A DNA stretch of 64,000 nucleotides from [Actinomadura] parvosata subsp. kistnae (lineage in GTDB: Bacteria; Actinomycetota; Actinomycetes; Streptosporangiales; Streptosporangiaceae), in NCBI RefSeq assembly GCF_900323885.1, contig NZ_OOHJ01000018.1, forward strand, positions 62,001 to 126,000, read 5' to 3'. Position numbers and translations under genes: made by a program. Position 1 is the stretch's first letter. Every line of letters begins with the position of its first letter. Under the pieces are notes generated by a model that saw only the letters and a list, made by a program, of their open reading frames with translations, ran no database searches and was not told the DNA's origin. This document shows, piece by piece, positions 35,457-42,787 of this stretch.

Positions 35457-36269
35457 TCACGGGCCTGGCCTGGCCTTTCGGCGGGGCTTGGCGAGCCCCA
35501 GCTCCTCCTGCGTCGCCGTCATCAGCCCGCGCAGCACCCGGCCCGCCACCTTCTCGTGCTCGCCCTCCACGGACCGGCCCTCGCCCACCCGCTCCCGGTA
35601 GAGGTCACGCTCGCGCACGTCGGTGTAGGGCAGCGCGGTCATCGCGACGATCACGCTCACCCGGGTGCCGCCGCGCGGCTGGACGGCGACGGCGTGGGTG
35701 CGCAGGCAGGTCTCGTCGGGCGCGCCGTACCAGCCGCACTTGACCGCCGACTCCGGCCAGCCCAGCGCCTCGCGCGCGCCGAACGCCTGCGGCTCCGCCA
35801 CCTGCCCCATCCAGCCCAGCACCGCCCCGGCCACCGGATCGCCCGCGACCGCCGACTGAGCGAACACCGCGTAGGCGGCGCTGACCTCGTCGGCCGTGAC
35901 CTCGACCGAGCCGAACCTGGACGGGTCGCCGTTCGGCAGCGCCCACGCCACGCCCGTGCGCTCGCGCAGGTCGTCGAGGATGACGCGCGGGCCGACGGCG
36001 AGCCACAGGTTGAGCGTGTCGGCGTTGGAGGAGATGACGACGGCCGGTTCGGCGTGGCGGCGCCACCGGTCGGTGTCGGGGATGCGGGCCGCGCTCACCC
36101 ACGCGTACAGGGGTTTGAGCAGGGAGGCGCAGCGCAGCCGCGTCATGCCCGAGGTGACGCTCACCGCGCGCACGGGCGGCCCGCCGTAGCCGCGCCTGAT
36201 GCCCGCCGCCTGGACGCTGGCACTGTGATCAAGGCCGTCGAGCAGCTCGTTGAACCCCACGCACCCCAC
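35457..36269 (-). CDS. Class A beta-lactamase-like serine hydrolase
   Basis: 270 residues with no signal peptide. Motifs: ASLLKPLY (SxxK), SSNADT (SxN) and KCGWYG (KxG). The rest fits a penicillin-recognising fold. As the protein has no export signal and the third motif is KCG, beta-lactam resistance is not implied. It is convergent with the Nudix gene and its last codons are 17 bp from that gene's repeat. Confidence 0.8.
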   Translation of the reverse strand: MGCVGFNELLDGLDHSASVQAAGIRRGYGGPPVRAVSVTSGMTRLRCASLLKPLYAWVSAARIPDTDRWRRHAEPAVVISSNADTLNLWLAVGPRVILDDLRERTGVAWALPNGDPSRFGSVEVTADEVSAAYAVFAQSAVAGDPVAGAVLGWMGQVAEPQAFGAREALGWPESAVKCGWYGAPDETCLRTHAVAVQPRGGTRVSVIVAMTALPYTDVRERDLYRERVGEGRSVEGEHEKVAGRVLRGLMTATQEELGLAKPRRKARPGP

Positions 36270-36276
36270 CGTAGAC

Positions 36277-36903
36277 CTACGGAGGGGTTCCCCAACGCCG
36301 TTCGTACCACTCCAGGGTCGGCGCCTCGCCCGGCAGCTCCGTGCGGCCCGGCGCGCGCAGGCCGTCGAGGGCGATGGCCAGCAGGCGCTGCTTGACCTGC
36401 TCGTGCTCCGGGCGGGGCGGCCCGGCCGCCGGGCGGCCGAACTGCTCCATGAGCAGCGAGATGTCGAGCATGGTCACGTCGCTCCTGAGCACGCCCGCCT
36501 CGTGCGCGCGGGCCACGACCTGCTCGGCCACCTCGTCGGCGCGGCGCGAGACGCGCCACATCTCGTCGGTGACCTCGATCGTGCCCGCGACCGGCGCCAG
36601 CGCGCCCGCCCTGTTGGCCACGCAGGTGCGGACGTAGAGCGCCAGGCCCTCCCACGGGTCGGGCTCGGCCAGGCCCGCCTCGGCCGCCTCCACCACCCGC
36701 TCCATCGCGATCAGGCACAGGCGCTGGAGCAGCTCCTCCTTGGTGCGGTAGCGGCGGTAGAGGCTGCCCATGCCGACGCCCGCCTGCTTGGCGATGGCCG
36801 ACACGGGCGCGTCGAAGCCCTGCGTGGTGAACACCTCGTGCGCCGCCCGCAGCAGCCGCAGATCGTTACGTGCCGCCTCGGCCTGCCTGCCGCGTGTGCC
36901 CAT
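36277..36903 (-). CDS. TetR-family transcriptional regulator
   Basis: 208 residues. N-terminal HTH: TQGFDAPVSAIAKQAGVGMGSLYRRYRTKEELL (helices 2-4), then a helical ligand-binding domain of the type with TetR_C_SACE_7132-like features (VRTCVANRAGALAPVAGTI). It is 7 bp upstream of the serine hydrolase on the same strand, so the two genes are likely co-transcribed and the hydrolase may be part of its regulon. Confidence 0.92.
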   Translation of the reverse strand: MGTRGRQAEAARNDLRLLRAAHEVFTTQGFDAPVSAIAKQAGVGMGSLYRRYRTKEELLQRLCLIAMERVVEAAEAGLAEPDPWEGLALYVRTCVANRAGALAPVAGTIEVTDEMWRVSRRADEVAEQVVARAHEAGVLRSDVTMLDISLLMEQFGRPAAGPPRPEHEQVKQRLLAIALDGLRAPGRTELPGEAPTLEWYERRWGTPP

Positions 36904-36974
36904 GCGGTCAAGGATATTCAGGACGGCACGGCGGCCGATCCCGCCCGAAGCTCAGGACGGCCCAGCCCGGCAGC

Positions 36975-38120
36975 TCAGGACAGGGCGGCGTCGAACCTGG
37001 CGCGTAGCTCCGCCAGGCGTTCGACCGGCTCGTTGCTGAAGACGAGACGGACGTAGCGCGGCGCCACCGTCTCGCCCCACGCCGTCATGGGCGTGGCGGC
37101 GACCCGGCCGCGGTCGAGCAGGCGGGCCGACAGGTCGGCCGCCGTCAGGCCCAGCGCTTCCGCGTCCACCAGGCACGACCAGCCGCCGCCCGCCCGCACC
37201 AGCGGCAGGCCGTCGAGCTGGGCGGCCACCGTCTCGTGGCGGGCCTGGTACTCGGCGACCGCCTCCGCCACCCCCGACGGCTCCCGCAGGGCGGCCGCCG
37301 CGCCGAGCTGGTGGAAGCCGCTGGCGACGGTCGTGTTGTAGATGGTCGCCACCATGATCCGGGACATGATGTCCGCCGGCCCCGCGACCCAGCCGATCCG
37401 CCAGCCGATCATGCGGTACTCCTTGGACACCGAGCCGATGATGATCGTCCGCTCGGCGAGGCCGTCCACCTGGCACGGGTTGACGCGTGGGTGGCCGTCG
37501 AAGACGATGCGCTCCATCGCGGCGTCGTAGATCAGGTACGCGCCGGTGCGCTCGCACACCCGGGCGACCAGCTCCCAGTCTTCACGGTCGAGCACCACGC
37601 CCGACGGCATCGACGGGCTCATCAGCAGCAGGGCCGCCGCCGGTCCTGCCTCGGCCAGCGCCTCCCGGTCCAGCCGCCAGTGCCCGCCGTCCACCCGCAA
37701 CGGCACGAGGTGGGGCCGCGCGCCCGACAGCCGTACGCGCTGGAGCAGCCCCGCGTACGTCGGGTCGGTGAGCACCACGGGGTCGCCCGGCTCGGTGGTG
37801 GCCAGCAGCACGGGCATGACGGCCGACGTCCCGCCCGAGGTGATCGCGATCTGGCGCAGCGGGTCGTAGTCCTGTCCCGTGCGTTCCCGCAGGTCGTCGG
37901 CCACCGCCGCGCACAGCTCGGGCAGGCCGGTGAACGGCAGCCAGCTGTTGCCGGTGCCCTCCTGGAGCGAGCGCACGGTCGCCTCGACCGCGGCGGGCGG
38001 GGGCGGGACGTCGGTGTCCAGGTTCTCCATGCGCAGCACGTCCGGATCGGCTCCGGCCGCGGCGGCCACCCTGTCGATGTCGAACGGCTGCACGTGCGCG
38101 AATCGGGAGTTGGGTCGCAT
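36975..38120 (-). CDS. PLP-dependent class I/II aminotransferase
   Basis: 381 residues from the ATG (MRPNSRFAHVQPFDID) preceded by TTGGAGG; a TTG 42 bp upstream is part of a repeat and rejected. Fold type I: substrate loop NSWLPFTGL, PLP Asp/Tyr region VLTDPTYAGLLQ, Schiff-base Lys in GSVSKEYRMIGWRIGW, and C-terminal Arg in RYVRLVFSNEP. Resembles aspartate/aromatic aminotransferases of group Ib. Substrate not certain. Downstream of the TPR/membrane gene pair on the same strand. Confidence 0.92.
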   Translation of the reverse strand: MRPNSRFAHVQPFDIDRVAAAAGADPDVLRMENLDTDVPPPPAAVEATVRSLQEGTGNSWLPFTGLPELCAAVADDLRERTGQDYDPLRQIAITSGGTSAVMPVLLATTEPGDPVVLTDPTYAGLLQRVRLSGARPHLVPLRVDGGHWRLDREALAEAGPAAALLLMSPSMPSGVVLDREDWELVARVCERTGAYLIYDAAMERIVFDGHPRVNPCQVDGLAERTIIIGSVSKEYRMIGWRIGWVAGPADIMSRIMVATIYNTTVASGFHQLGAAAALREPSGVAEAVAEYQARHETVAAQLDGLPLVRAGGGWSCLVDAEALGLTAADLSARLLDRGRVAATPMTAWGETVAPRYVRLVFSNEPVERLAELRARFDAALS

Positions 38121-38142
38121 GAGCACCTCCAAGGGCTGGGCG

Positions 38143-38202
38143 TCAGAAGCCGTGCCTGACAACGGACGTACCTCAGATGCCGTGCCTGACGACGGACGTG
38201 GC
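38143..38202 (-). repeat. Two-copy 30-bp tandem echo of the membrane gene 3' end, stop included
   Basis: Units 38173-38202 and 38143-38172. In the direction of transcription they read ATSVVRHGI-stop and GTSVVRHGF-stop. Both are exactly ten codons long. The second copy lies between the membrane gene and the aminotransferase gene. Confidence 0.95.
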
Positions 38203-38804
38203 GAGGGCGACCGGCAGCAGCGCCATCAGGGCGAGCGCGGTCACCAGCCGCCGGCGGCCCGGCGAGCCGGCCTCCGTTATGAACGCGGCCAGCGCCCCCG
38301 CTCCCGCGAACACCAGCCCGGTCGTCGCCGCGTCCACGAGCTGCGACGTCCAGGAGGGCAGCACCTCACTGGCGAGCCGGAGCACGACGAGCACCCCGGC
38401 CGCCGTCAACGCCACCCGCCACCCCGGCCGCACACCCACCCGCTCCAGGGCGAGCACGGTGCCGGCGAGCAGTGCCAGGGTGAGCACCACGACGACACCG
38501 ACGGCCGGCGCCAGACACCCCCAGTCCTCACACCCGACCCGGCCCACGCCAGCCGCACCGTCGCCCACCACAACACACCAACGGCCCCACACACCACGGC
38601 GGCCCGCCCGATCCGCCCCACCCGCCCCGCAGAGACCGCTCGCTCTGCGGCCGCTGTCGGCTCGGCACGCACCGCCGACCCGGCAGGCGTCGTCAACTCG
38701 GCAGGCGCCGTCGGCCCGGTGGGCGCCGCCCGCTCGGCAGGCGCGGTCCCCTCGACACGCGCCGTCGGCTCCGTTTGCCCCGTTTGCTCCGACTGCCCCG
38801 TCAT
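38173..38804 (-). pseudogene. Small membrane protein gene with apparent -1 frameshift
   Basis: The ATG at 38804 overlaps the TPR gene stop (ATGA), so translation should begin there: MTGQSEQTGQTEP, a Pro/Ala/Thr-rich region and a first helix (AAVVCGAVGVLWWATVRLAWAG). The frame that follows is not protein-like, whereas the frame one base back continues with CEDWGCL, a second helix (VGVVVVLTLALLAGTVLALE) and two more, to TSVVRHGI-stop. The pair makes a plausible four-helix protein if one base is added near 38530-38550. Either an assembly error in a G run, a real mutation or programmed slippage. Alternatively the 3' half starts at GTG 38592. Confidence 0.6.
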
Positions 38805-40527
38805 ATGCCTATGCTGCCATCCGCTGCCTTGGCCGCCCGATGGTCGTCGGCCTCGGCCTCGGCGTGGCGGCCCAGGGCGCGTAGGGCGATCGCGCGGTTG
38901 GTGTAGAGGTCGGGTTGCGAGTGGAGCTCGATGGCGTGCGTCAGGTCGTCCACCGCGCCCTCCAGGTCGCCCGTGGCGTACCGGAGCGCGCCCCGGCTGG
39001 CCCACACCGCGACCAGGCCGGGCGCCCGCTCCATGGCCTGCTCCAGCGCCGCCTCGGCCTCCGCGTGGTGGCCTGCCGCCGTCTCCAGCTGGCCCAGGAC
39101 CGTCAGCAGGTACGGGTTCCCGGGCGCGAGCCGGAGCCCGGCCTCCACGTCGGCCCTGGCCTCCTCGTCGCGTTCGCAGCCGGCCAGCAGCCCGGCCCGG
39201 TTGACGTAGGCGTCGAGGTAGGCGGGGTCGAGGTCGATCACGCGGCCGAGGTCGGCCAGCGCCGCCTCGGTCTGGCCCCGCACGGCGTACAGCTCGGCCC
39301 GGTTGTAGTAGGCCTCGGGCAGCGGCGGCCCGAGGCGCATGGCCTGCTCGAAGTCGGCGCCGGCCTCCTCGTGGCGGCCCAGCTTGAACAGCAGGTTCCC
39401 GCGTTCCAGGTATTGGTCGGGGAAGGCGGGGTCGAGGGCGATCGCCGCCCCGTAGTCCTCCAGCGCCTCCTTCGTACGTCCGAGAGCGGCCAGGAGCTGG
39501 GCCCTGTTGGCGAGGAGCACCATCCGGTGCTGCCGGTGGCGCTCCCCCAGCTCGCCCGCCAGCTCGATGGCCGACTCCACCAGCGTGAGGGCGGCGTCGA
39601 GCCGTCCCTGCCGCAGCTCGATGAGGGCGAGGCCGTTGCGGTCGAAGCCGAGCTTGAAGGCCCGCTCGGCGGGGTCGGGCAGGATGGTGGAGATGGCGAT
39701 GGCCTCGTTGATCCAGGCTCTGGCGCGGGTCAGGTCGCGGCGGGCGGGGTCGGGGTGGCGGGCGTCGAGCATGGCGGTGCCGTACGCGGCGGCGGCGTGC
39801 ATGGCCGGGTCCTGGCTGACCAGGCGCACGCGGTCCCAGATGGCGCGGGCCTCGTCGGTGCGGCCGAGCCCGCCGAGCGCGGTGGCGGTGCGCTGGGCGA
39901 AGCGCCACCAGCTGGTGCCGCCCGGCGGCGTGGCTCCCATGCCCTGCTCCCCCAGCTCGGCGACGGCGTGCAGGAACCCTTCCCGGGTGCAGCGGTCGAC
40001 GAGGCGCCACAGCTCGGCGGTGTCGCGGGTGTCGGGGGCGGCTCGGGGCCGCCGGCGTACACCATGATCGTCAGGGTGGCGGGCGGGATCCGCCGGATCA
40101 TGACGTCCAGGAGCTCGGTGTCGGTGGGGTCGGCGGCGTCGGCGTTGCACACGGCGATGGCGCGGCCGGGGTGCACGGCGTCGCGGACGAACTCCGCGAG
40201 CCCGTTGGCCAGCCGCAGCGTGCGGCGGGGCGCGGGCACGAGGATGCGCTCTTCGTCGGACAGGTCCGCGCCGCTCGTGATCGGCGCCGCCGGTAAGAGG
40301 TCGGCCAGCTCGGGGGCGGCCGCCAGGATCTCGATGTGGTGGGCGGCCACCAGCTCAGGGGCCTGCCGCAGGGCCGAGGGCGCCAGGTGGCGCAGGAGCG
40401 CGGCGGCGAAGGTGTAGGGGCCGCGCGGCCGCCGGTGGGCGTCGATCAACGGCGCCAGCAGCCGCACGGCCCCCCATCGGGCGGGTGGTTCGCCCTGGAC
40501 CCTGAGGTGGGACCTCTCCTCAGTCAC
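38801..40527 (-). pseudogene. TPR-repeat protein with apparent -1 frameshift
   Basis: The first 160 codons run from GTG 40527 (PYTFAAALLRHLAPSALRQA, ERILVPAPRRTLRLANGLAEF, AICNADAADPTD-like segment) to VYAGGPEP. The frame one base back then gives PDTRDTAELWRLV and about 8 TPR units (ALEDYGAAIALDPAFPDQYL, AYYNRAELYAVRGQ, LDPAYLDAYVNRAGL). A missing base in the G/C runs at about 40034-40048 explains the break. Together the product would be about 575 residues: an N-terminal domain resembling the degenerate ATPase parts of LAL-type proteins, then TPRs for protein or peptide binding. Coupled (GTGA) to a 24-codon ORF upstream. Confidence 0.7.
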
Positions 40528-40598
40528 CCCTTGTGAATGACGCTGGAGGTCCCTGCGAGCCTTGCCGTTCCAGGCTTGCGGACGACGATGCGCTTCAT
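40524..40598 (-). CDS. 24-residue peptide gene coupled to the TPR gene
   Basis: ATG with an excellent ribosome-binding site (GGAGAGG, six-base spacer). The peptide begins MKRIVVRKPGTARL and ends SSVIHKG: basic, with a hydrophobic IVV patch and a Ser/Thr-rich second half; no Cys. Its TGA overlaps the GTG start of the TPR gene (GTGA). The AT-rich promoter region upstream and this coupling argue that it is translated. It might be a leader peptide, a signalling peptide read by the TPR protein, or a RiPP-type precursor. Function unknown. Confidence 0.6.
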   Translation of the reverse strand: MKRIVVRKPGTARLAGTSSVIHKG

Positions 40599-40623
40599 GA
40601 CATGCCTCTCCACTTGGGGTTGA

Positions 40624-40658
40624 AACACCCATTATTGGGTCACCCCACCGAATATCAA
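40624..40658 (-). promoter_or_regulatory. Sigma-70-like promoter with overlapping palindrome
   Basis: On the minus strand TTGATA (-35, 40653-40658), a 16-bp spacer and AATAAT (-10, 40631-40636), about 30 bp ahead of the peptide ORF start. The -10 lies within the inverted repeat ACCCA-ATAA-TGGGT (40627-40640), a possible operator. This 130-bp region is markedly AT-richer than its surroundings. Confidence 0.6.
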
Positions 40659-40725
40659 GGTTTATCGCGAATAAGTGGGAAGACGATGGATAAAAAGCAG
40701 TTGCCTTTTGTGGGGAATATCTAAC

Positions 40726-41976
40726 CTAGGAGGACCGAAACCAACGGTGCAATCCTGTGGTATGCGTCTGATCCGATTCCTCCATCAAGTCGCACAGGCA
40801 CCTGCCGAGCAGCGTGACCGACTGGCAGCAGCCGGGCCCTTGCGGGTCGTTCGCCCGGACGATGCGGGTGGCCCGCTCGATCAGGCGCTCCAGGCTCGGC
40901 TCGGCGCCGCCCTTGAGAGAGCGGGTCTGCCATGGGCAGGCGGAGGAGTCCGTACAGGCGCTCTTGGCGATGTACGGCGTCACCCCCGCCTGGAGGTGCA
41001 GCGGATCCTCACGCTTGATCCGCTGACTGGCGAGCACCTGGGCCGCCCGGCGGGCGACGGACAGCAGCCGGCGGCGCTCCGTTCCCCGCGCCTGCGCGCG
41101 GGAGGGCAGCGCGAGCAGCATCGCCCCGGCCATCAGCAGGCCGCCGAGGACCATGCCCCACCCGAGCTGCTCGTGGAACCAGATCACCGCGATCGCCGCC
41201 ACCCACAGGGGCTGGGACGACATGAGGATCTGGCTGGGCACCGCCGGCAGGTGGGCCTGGGCGTGGGAGCGGGCCAGGAAGCCGAGCGCGCACGAGATCA
41301 CCGACAGGTGCAGCAGGATGCCCCAGTCGGGCAGCCCGACCGGCAGGGAGATCCCGTCGCGTACGGCGAAACAGCCCGTGAGCACCCCGATGGTGAAGAG
41401 CTGGATGACCGTCAGCGCGTAGGCGGGGAAACCGGTGGGACGCTCCGACAGCCGCCCGAGCAGCAGGGTGTGGCCGGAGTAGAGCGCGGCGGCGGCGAGC
41501 GTGACGCCGAGGGCGAGCAGCGAGATCCGGTGCTCCTCCACCCCGCGCACCAGGGTGAAGACGGCCATGCCCGCCAGCGCGCACGCGACCCCGGCCCAGA
41601 CGCGCCGGCGTACCGGCTCCTTGAAGATCATCAGCGACAGGATCGGCGTGATCACCACGCTGCATCCGACGGCGAAGCCGGACACCGCGGACGGCAGGCT
41701 GCCGAGCGCCATGGCCTGGCCCACCTGCCCGGCCCCGAACATCAGCCCGAGCAGGCCCCCGTTGATCCACGTGTCGCGCGACAGCCCCCGCAGGCAGCCG
41801 GGCCTGATGAGGAACAGCGTCAGCGCGGCCAGCAGGTAACGCTCGGCGAGCAGGTCCTCCACCGGTAACCGGTGGATGAGATCTTTCATCAGCGGGAAGG
41901 CCGACCCCCAGGCGGCGCTGACGAACACCAGAAGCACGGCTCCCCGAAGGGGGCGGGGAGCGGCCACGACTGCCAT
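40726..41976 (-). CDS. EamA/DMT-family transporter with Cys-rich C-terminal extension
   Basis: 416 residues. The first 305 form ten membrane helices in two EamA repeats (LLVFVSAAWGSAFPLMKDL; LGFLARSHAQAHLPAVPSQI), as in drug/metabolite exporters. An unusual tail of about 85-110 residues follows, with Cys in SACTDSSACPWQTR and GPGCCQSVTLLGRCLC. The tail looks like real coding sequence but I know no homologue. Substrate unknown. No good ribosome-binding site precedes the ATG, so it may be leaderless. Confidence 0.85.
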   Translation of the reverse strand: MAVVAAPRPLRGAVLLVFVSAAWGSAFPLMKDLIHRLPVEDLLAERYLLAALTLFLIRPGCLRGLSRDTWINGGLLGLMFGAGQVGQAMALGSLPSAVSGFAVGCSVVITPILSLMIFKEPVRRRVWAGVACALAGMAVFTLVRGVEEHRISLLALGVTLAAAALYSGHTLLLGRLSERPTGFPAYALTVIQLFTIGVLTGCFAVRDGISLPVGLPDWGILLHLSVISCALGFLARSHAQAHLPAVPSQILMSSQPLWVAAIAVIWFHEQLGWGMVLGGLLMAGAMLLALPSRAQARGTERRRLLSVARRAAQVLASQRIKREDPLHLQAGVTPYIAKSACTDSSACPWQTRSLKGGAEPSLERLIERATRIVRANDPQGPGCCQSVTLLGRCLCDLMEESDQTHTTGLHRWFRSS

Positions 41977-42298
41977 GGTAAAAGCATGGCACTACTATTC
42001 GCAGCCTTGGATGTACAGGGAGCAGCCGGTGAGGCTTGCTTACACCTCAGTGGTAAGACCCTCACCCGCGGGTTCGTACATCCTTATCCGACGACGCCAC
42101 TTTACGGCGTCTCCGACATATCTCGCATAGGAAATGAGGCGAAAGATGTCGGGGCCGGCGGCCGGAGACGGTCACCCAGCGTGACGGAAGAGGCTCGGCG
42201 GTCTCGTCACGCCGAGCGGGCCCGGGACAGGTCACCGGGAAAGACGAGAGTGGCGGCCCCAGGAGGGGGATGGTTGGGGCCGTGTGGCGATGCGCGTT
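41977..42298. other. Intergenic region between EamA and GNAT genes
   Basis: About 320 bp with no convincing gene; open frames read against codon bias. The first 150 bp beside the EamA gene are less GC-rich and probably hold its promoter. They contain a partial palindrome TGAGG-N10-CCTCA at 42030-42049 that loosely resembles an iron-box (DtxR/IdeR) site with one extra base. Nothing further is seen in the second half. Confidence 0.5.
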
Positions 42299-42787
42299 CT
42301 AAAGCTCCAGCACTGCGGGCGGGACCAGGCGTTTCTCACCGTAGACGACGACCAGGCCGCCCACCTGCTCCCTGCACAGCTCGCGCCAGCCCTGACGCTC
42401 GTACAGCGCCAGCGCCGCTTCCTGGTTGAGCGTGGTGTCACCTCTGACGCTGTGGAAGCCGAGCTCCACCGCCCGCCGTTCGAGCGCGATGAGCATGGCC
42501 GCGCCGAAGCCGCGGCGCTGGAACTCGGGATGGACCCTCAACCGGCAGACCTCCGCCGTGCCGGTGTCGACGGGTTTCAGCCCGCCCATGGCCACGACCC
42601 GCGAGCCGATCTCCCCGACGAGGAAGTCACCGCCGCAGCCCAGGTAGATCTCCTGGATGCGGGGGAAGTCGTCGTCGTAGTAGACGCCGTCACCGGGTAC
42701 CAGGCCCACCTCCGCGAGGCAGATCCGGTGGAGTGCGAGAATGGTGTCGAGATCCGACCACCGATAGCGTCTGATCGTCAGCTTCAT
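42299..42787 (-). CDS. GNAT-family N-acetyltransferase
   Basis: 162 residues; its ATG overlaps the stop of the upstream XRE regulator (ATGA). Single GNAT domain with acetyl-CoA loop VHPEFQRRGFGAAMLIAL (about 92-109) and the C-terminal NQEAALALYERQGWRE. YYDDDF and the segment VAMGGLKPV are typical of small-molecule acetyltransferases. The coupling to the regulator suggests its expression follows the regulator's own control. Acceptor unknown. Confidence 0.9.
   Translation of the reverse strand: MKLTIRRYRWSDLDTILALHRICLAEVGLVPGDGVYYDDDFPRIQEIYLGCGGDFLVGEIGSRVVAMGGLKPVDTGTAEVCRLRVHPEFQRRGFGAAMLIALERRAVELGFHSVRGDTTLNQEAALALYERQGWRELCREQVGGLVVVYGEKRLVPPAVLEL

Noticed and set aside
38121..38162. 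TTG start for the aminotransferase, 14 codons upstream
   Set aside because: These codons belong to the echoed copy of the membrane gene end; the ATG at 38120 has a good GGAGG site and matches the family start.
40686..40724. 12-codon plus-strand ORF (MDKKQLPFVGNI)
   Set aside because: No good ribosome-binding site, lies in the promoter region of the opposite-strand peptide gene, and nothing follows it.
40675..41868. Plus-strand 397-codon frame opposite the EamA gene
   Set aside because: His/Arg/Gln-rich shadow of the transporter gene; no domain.
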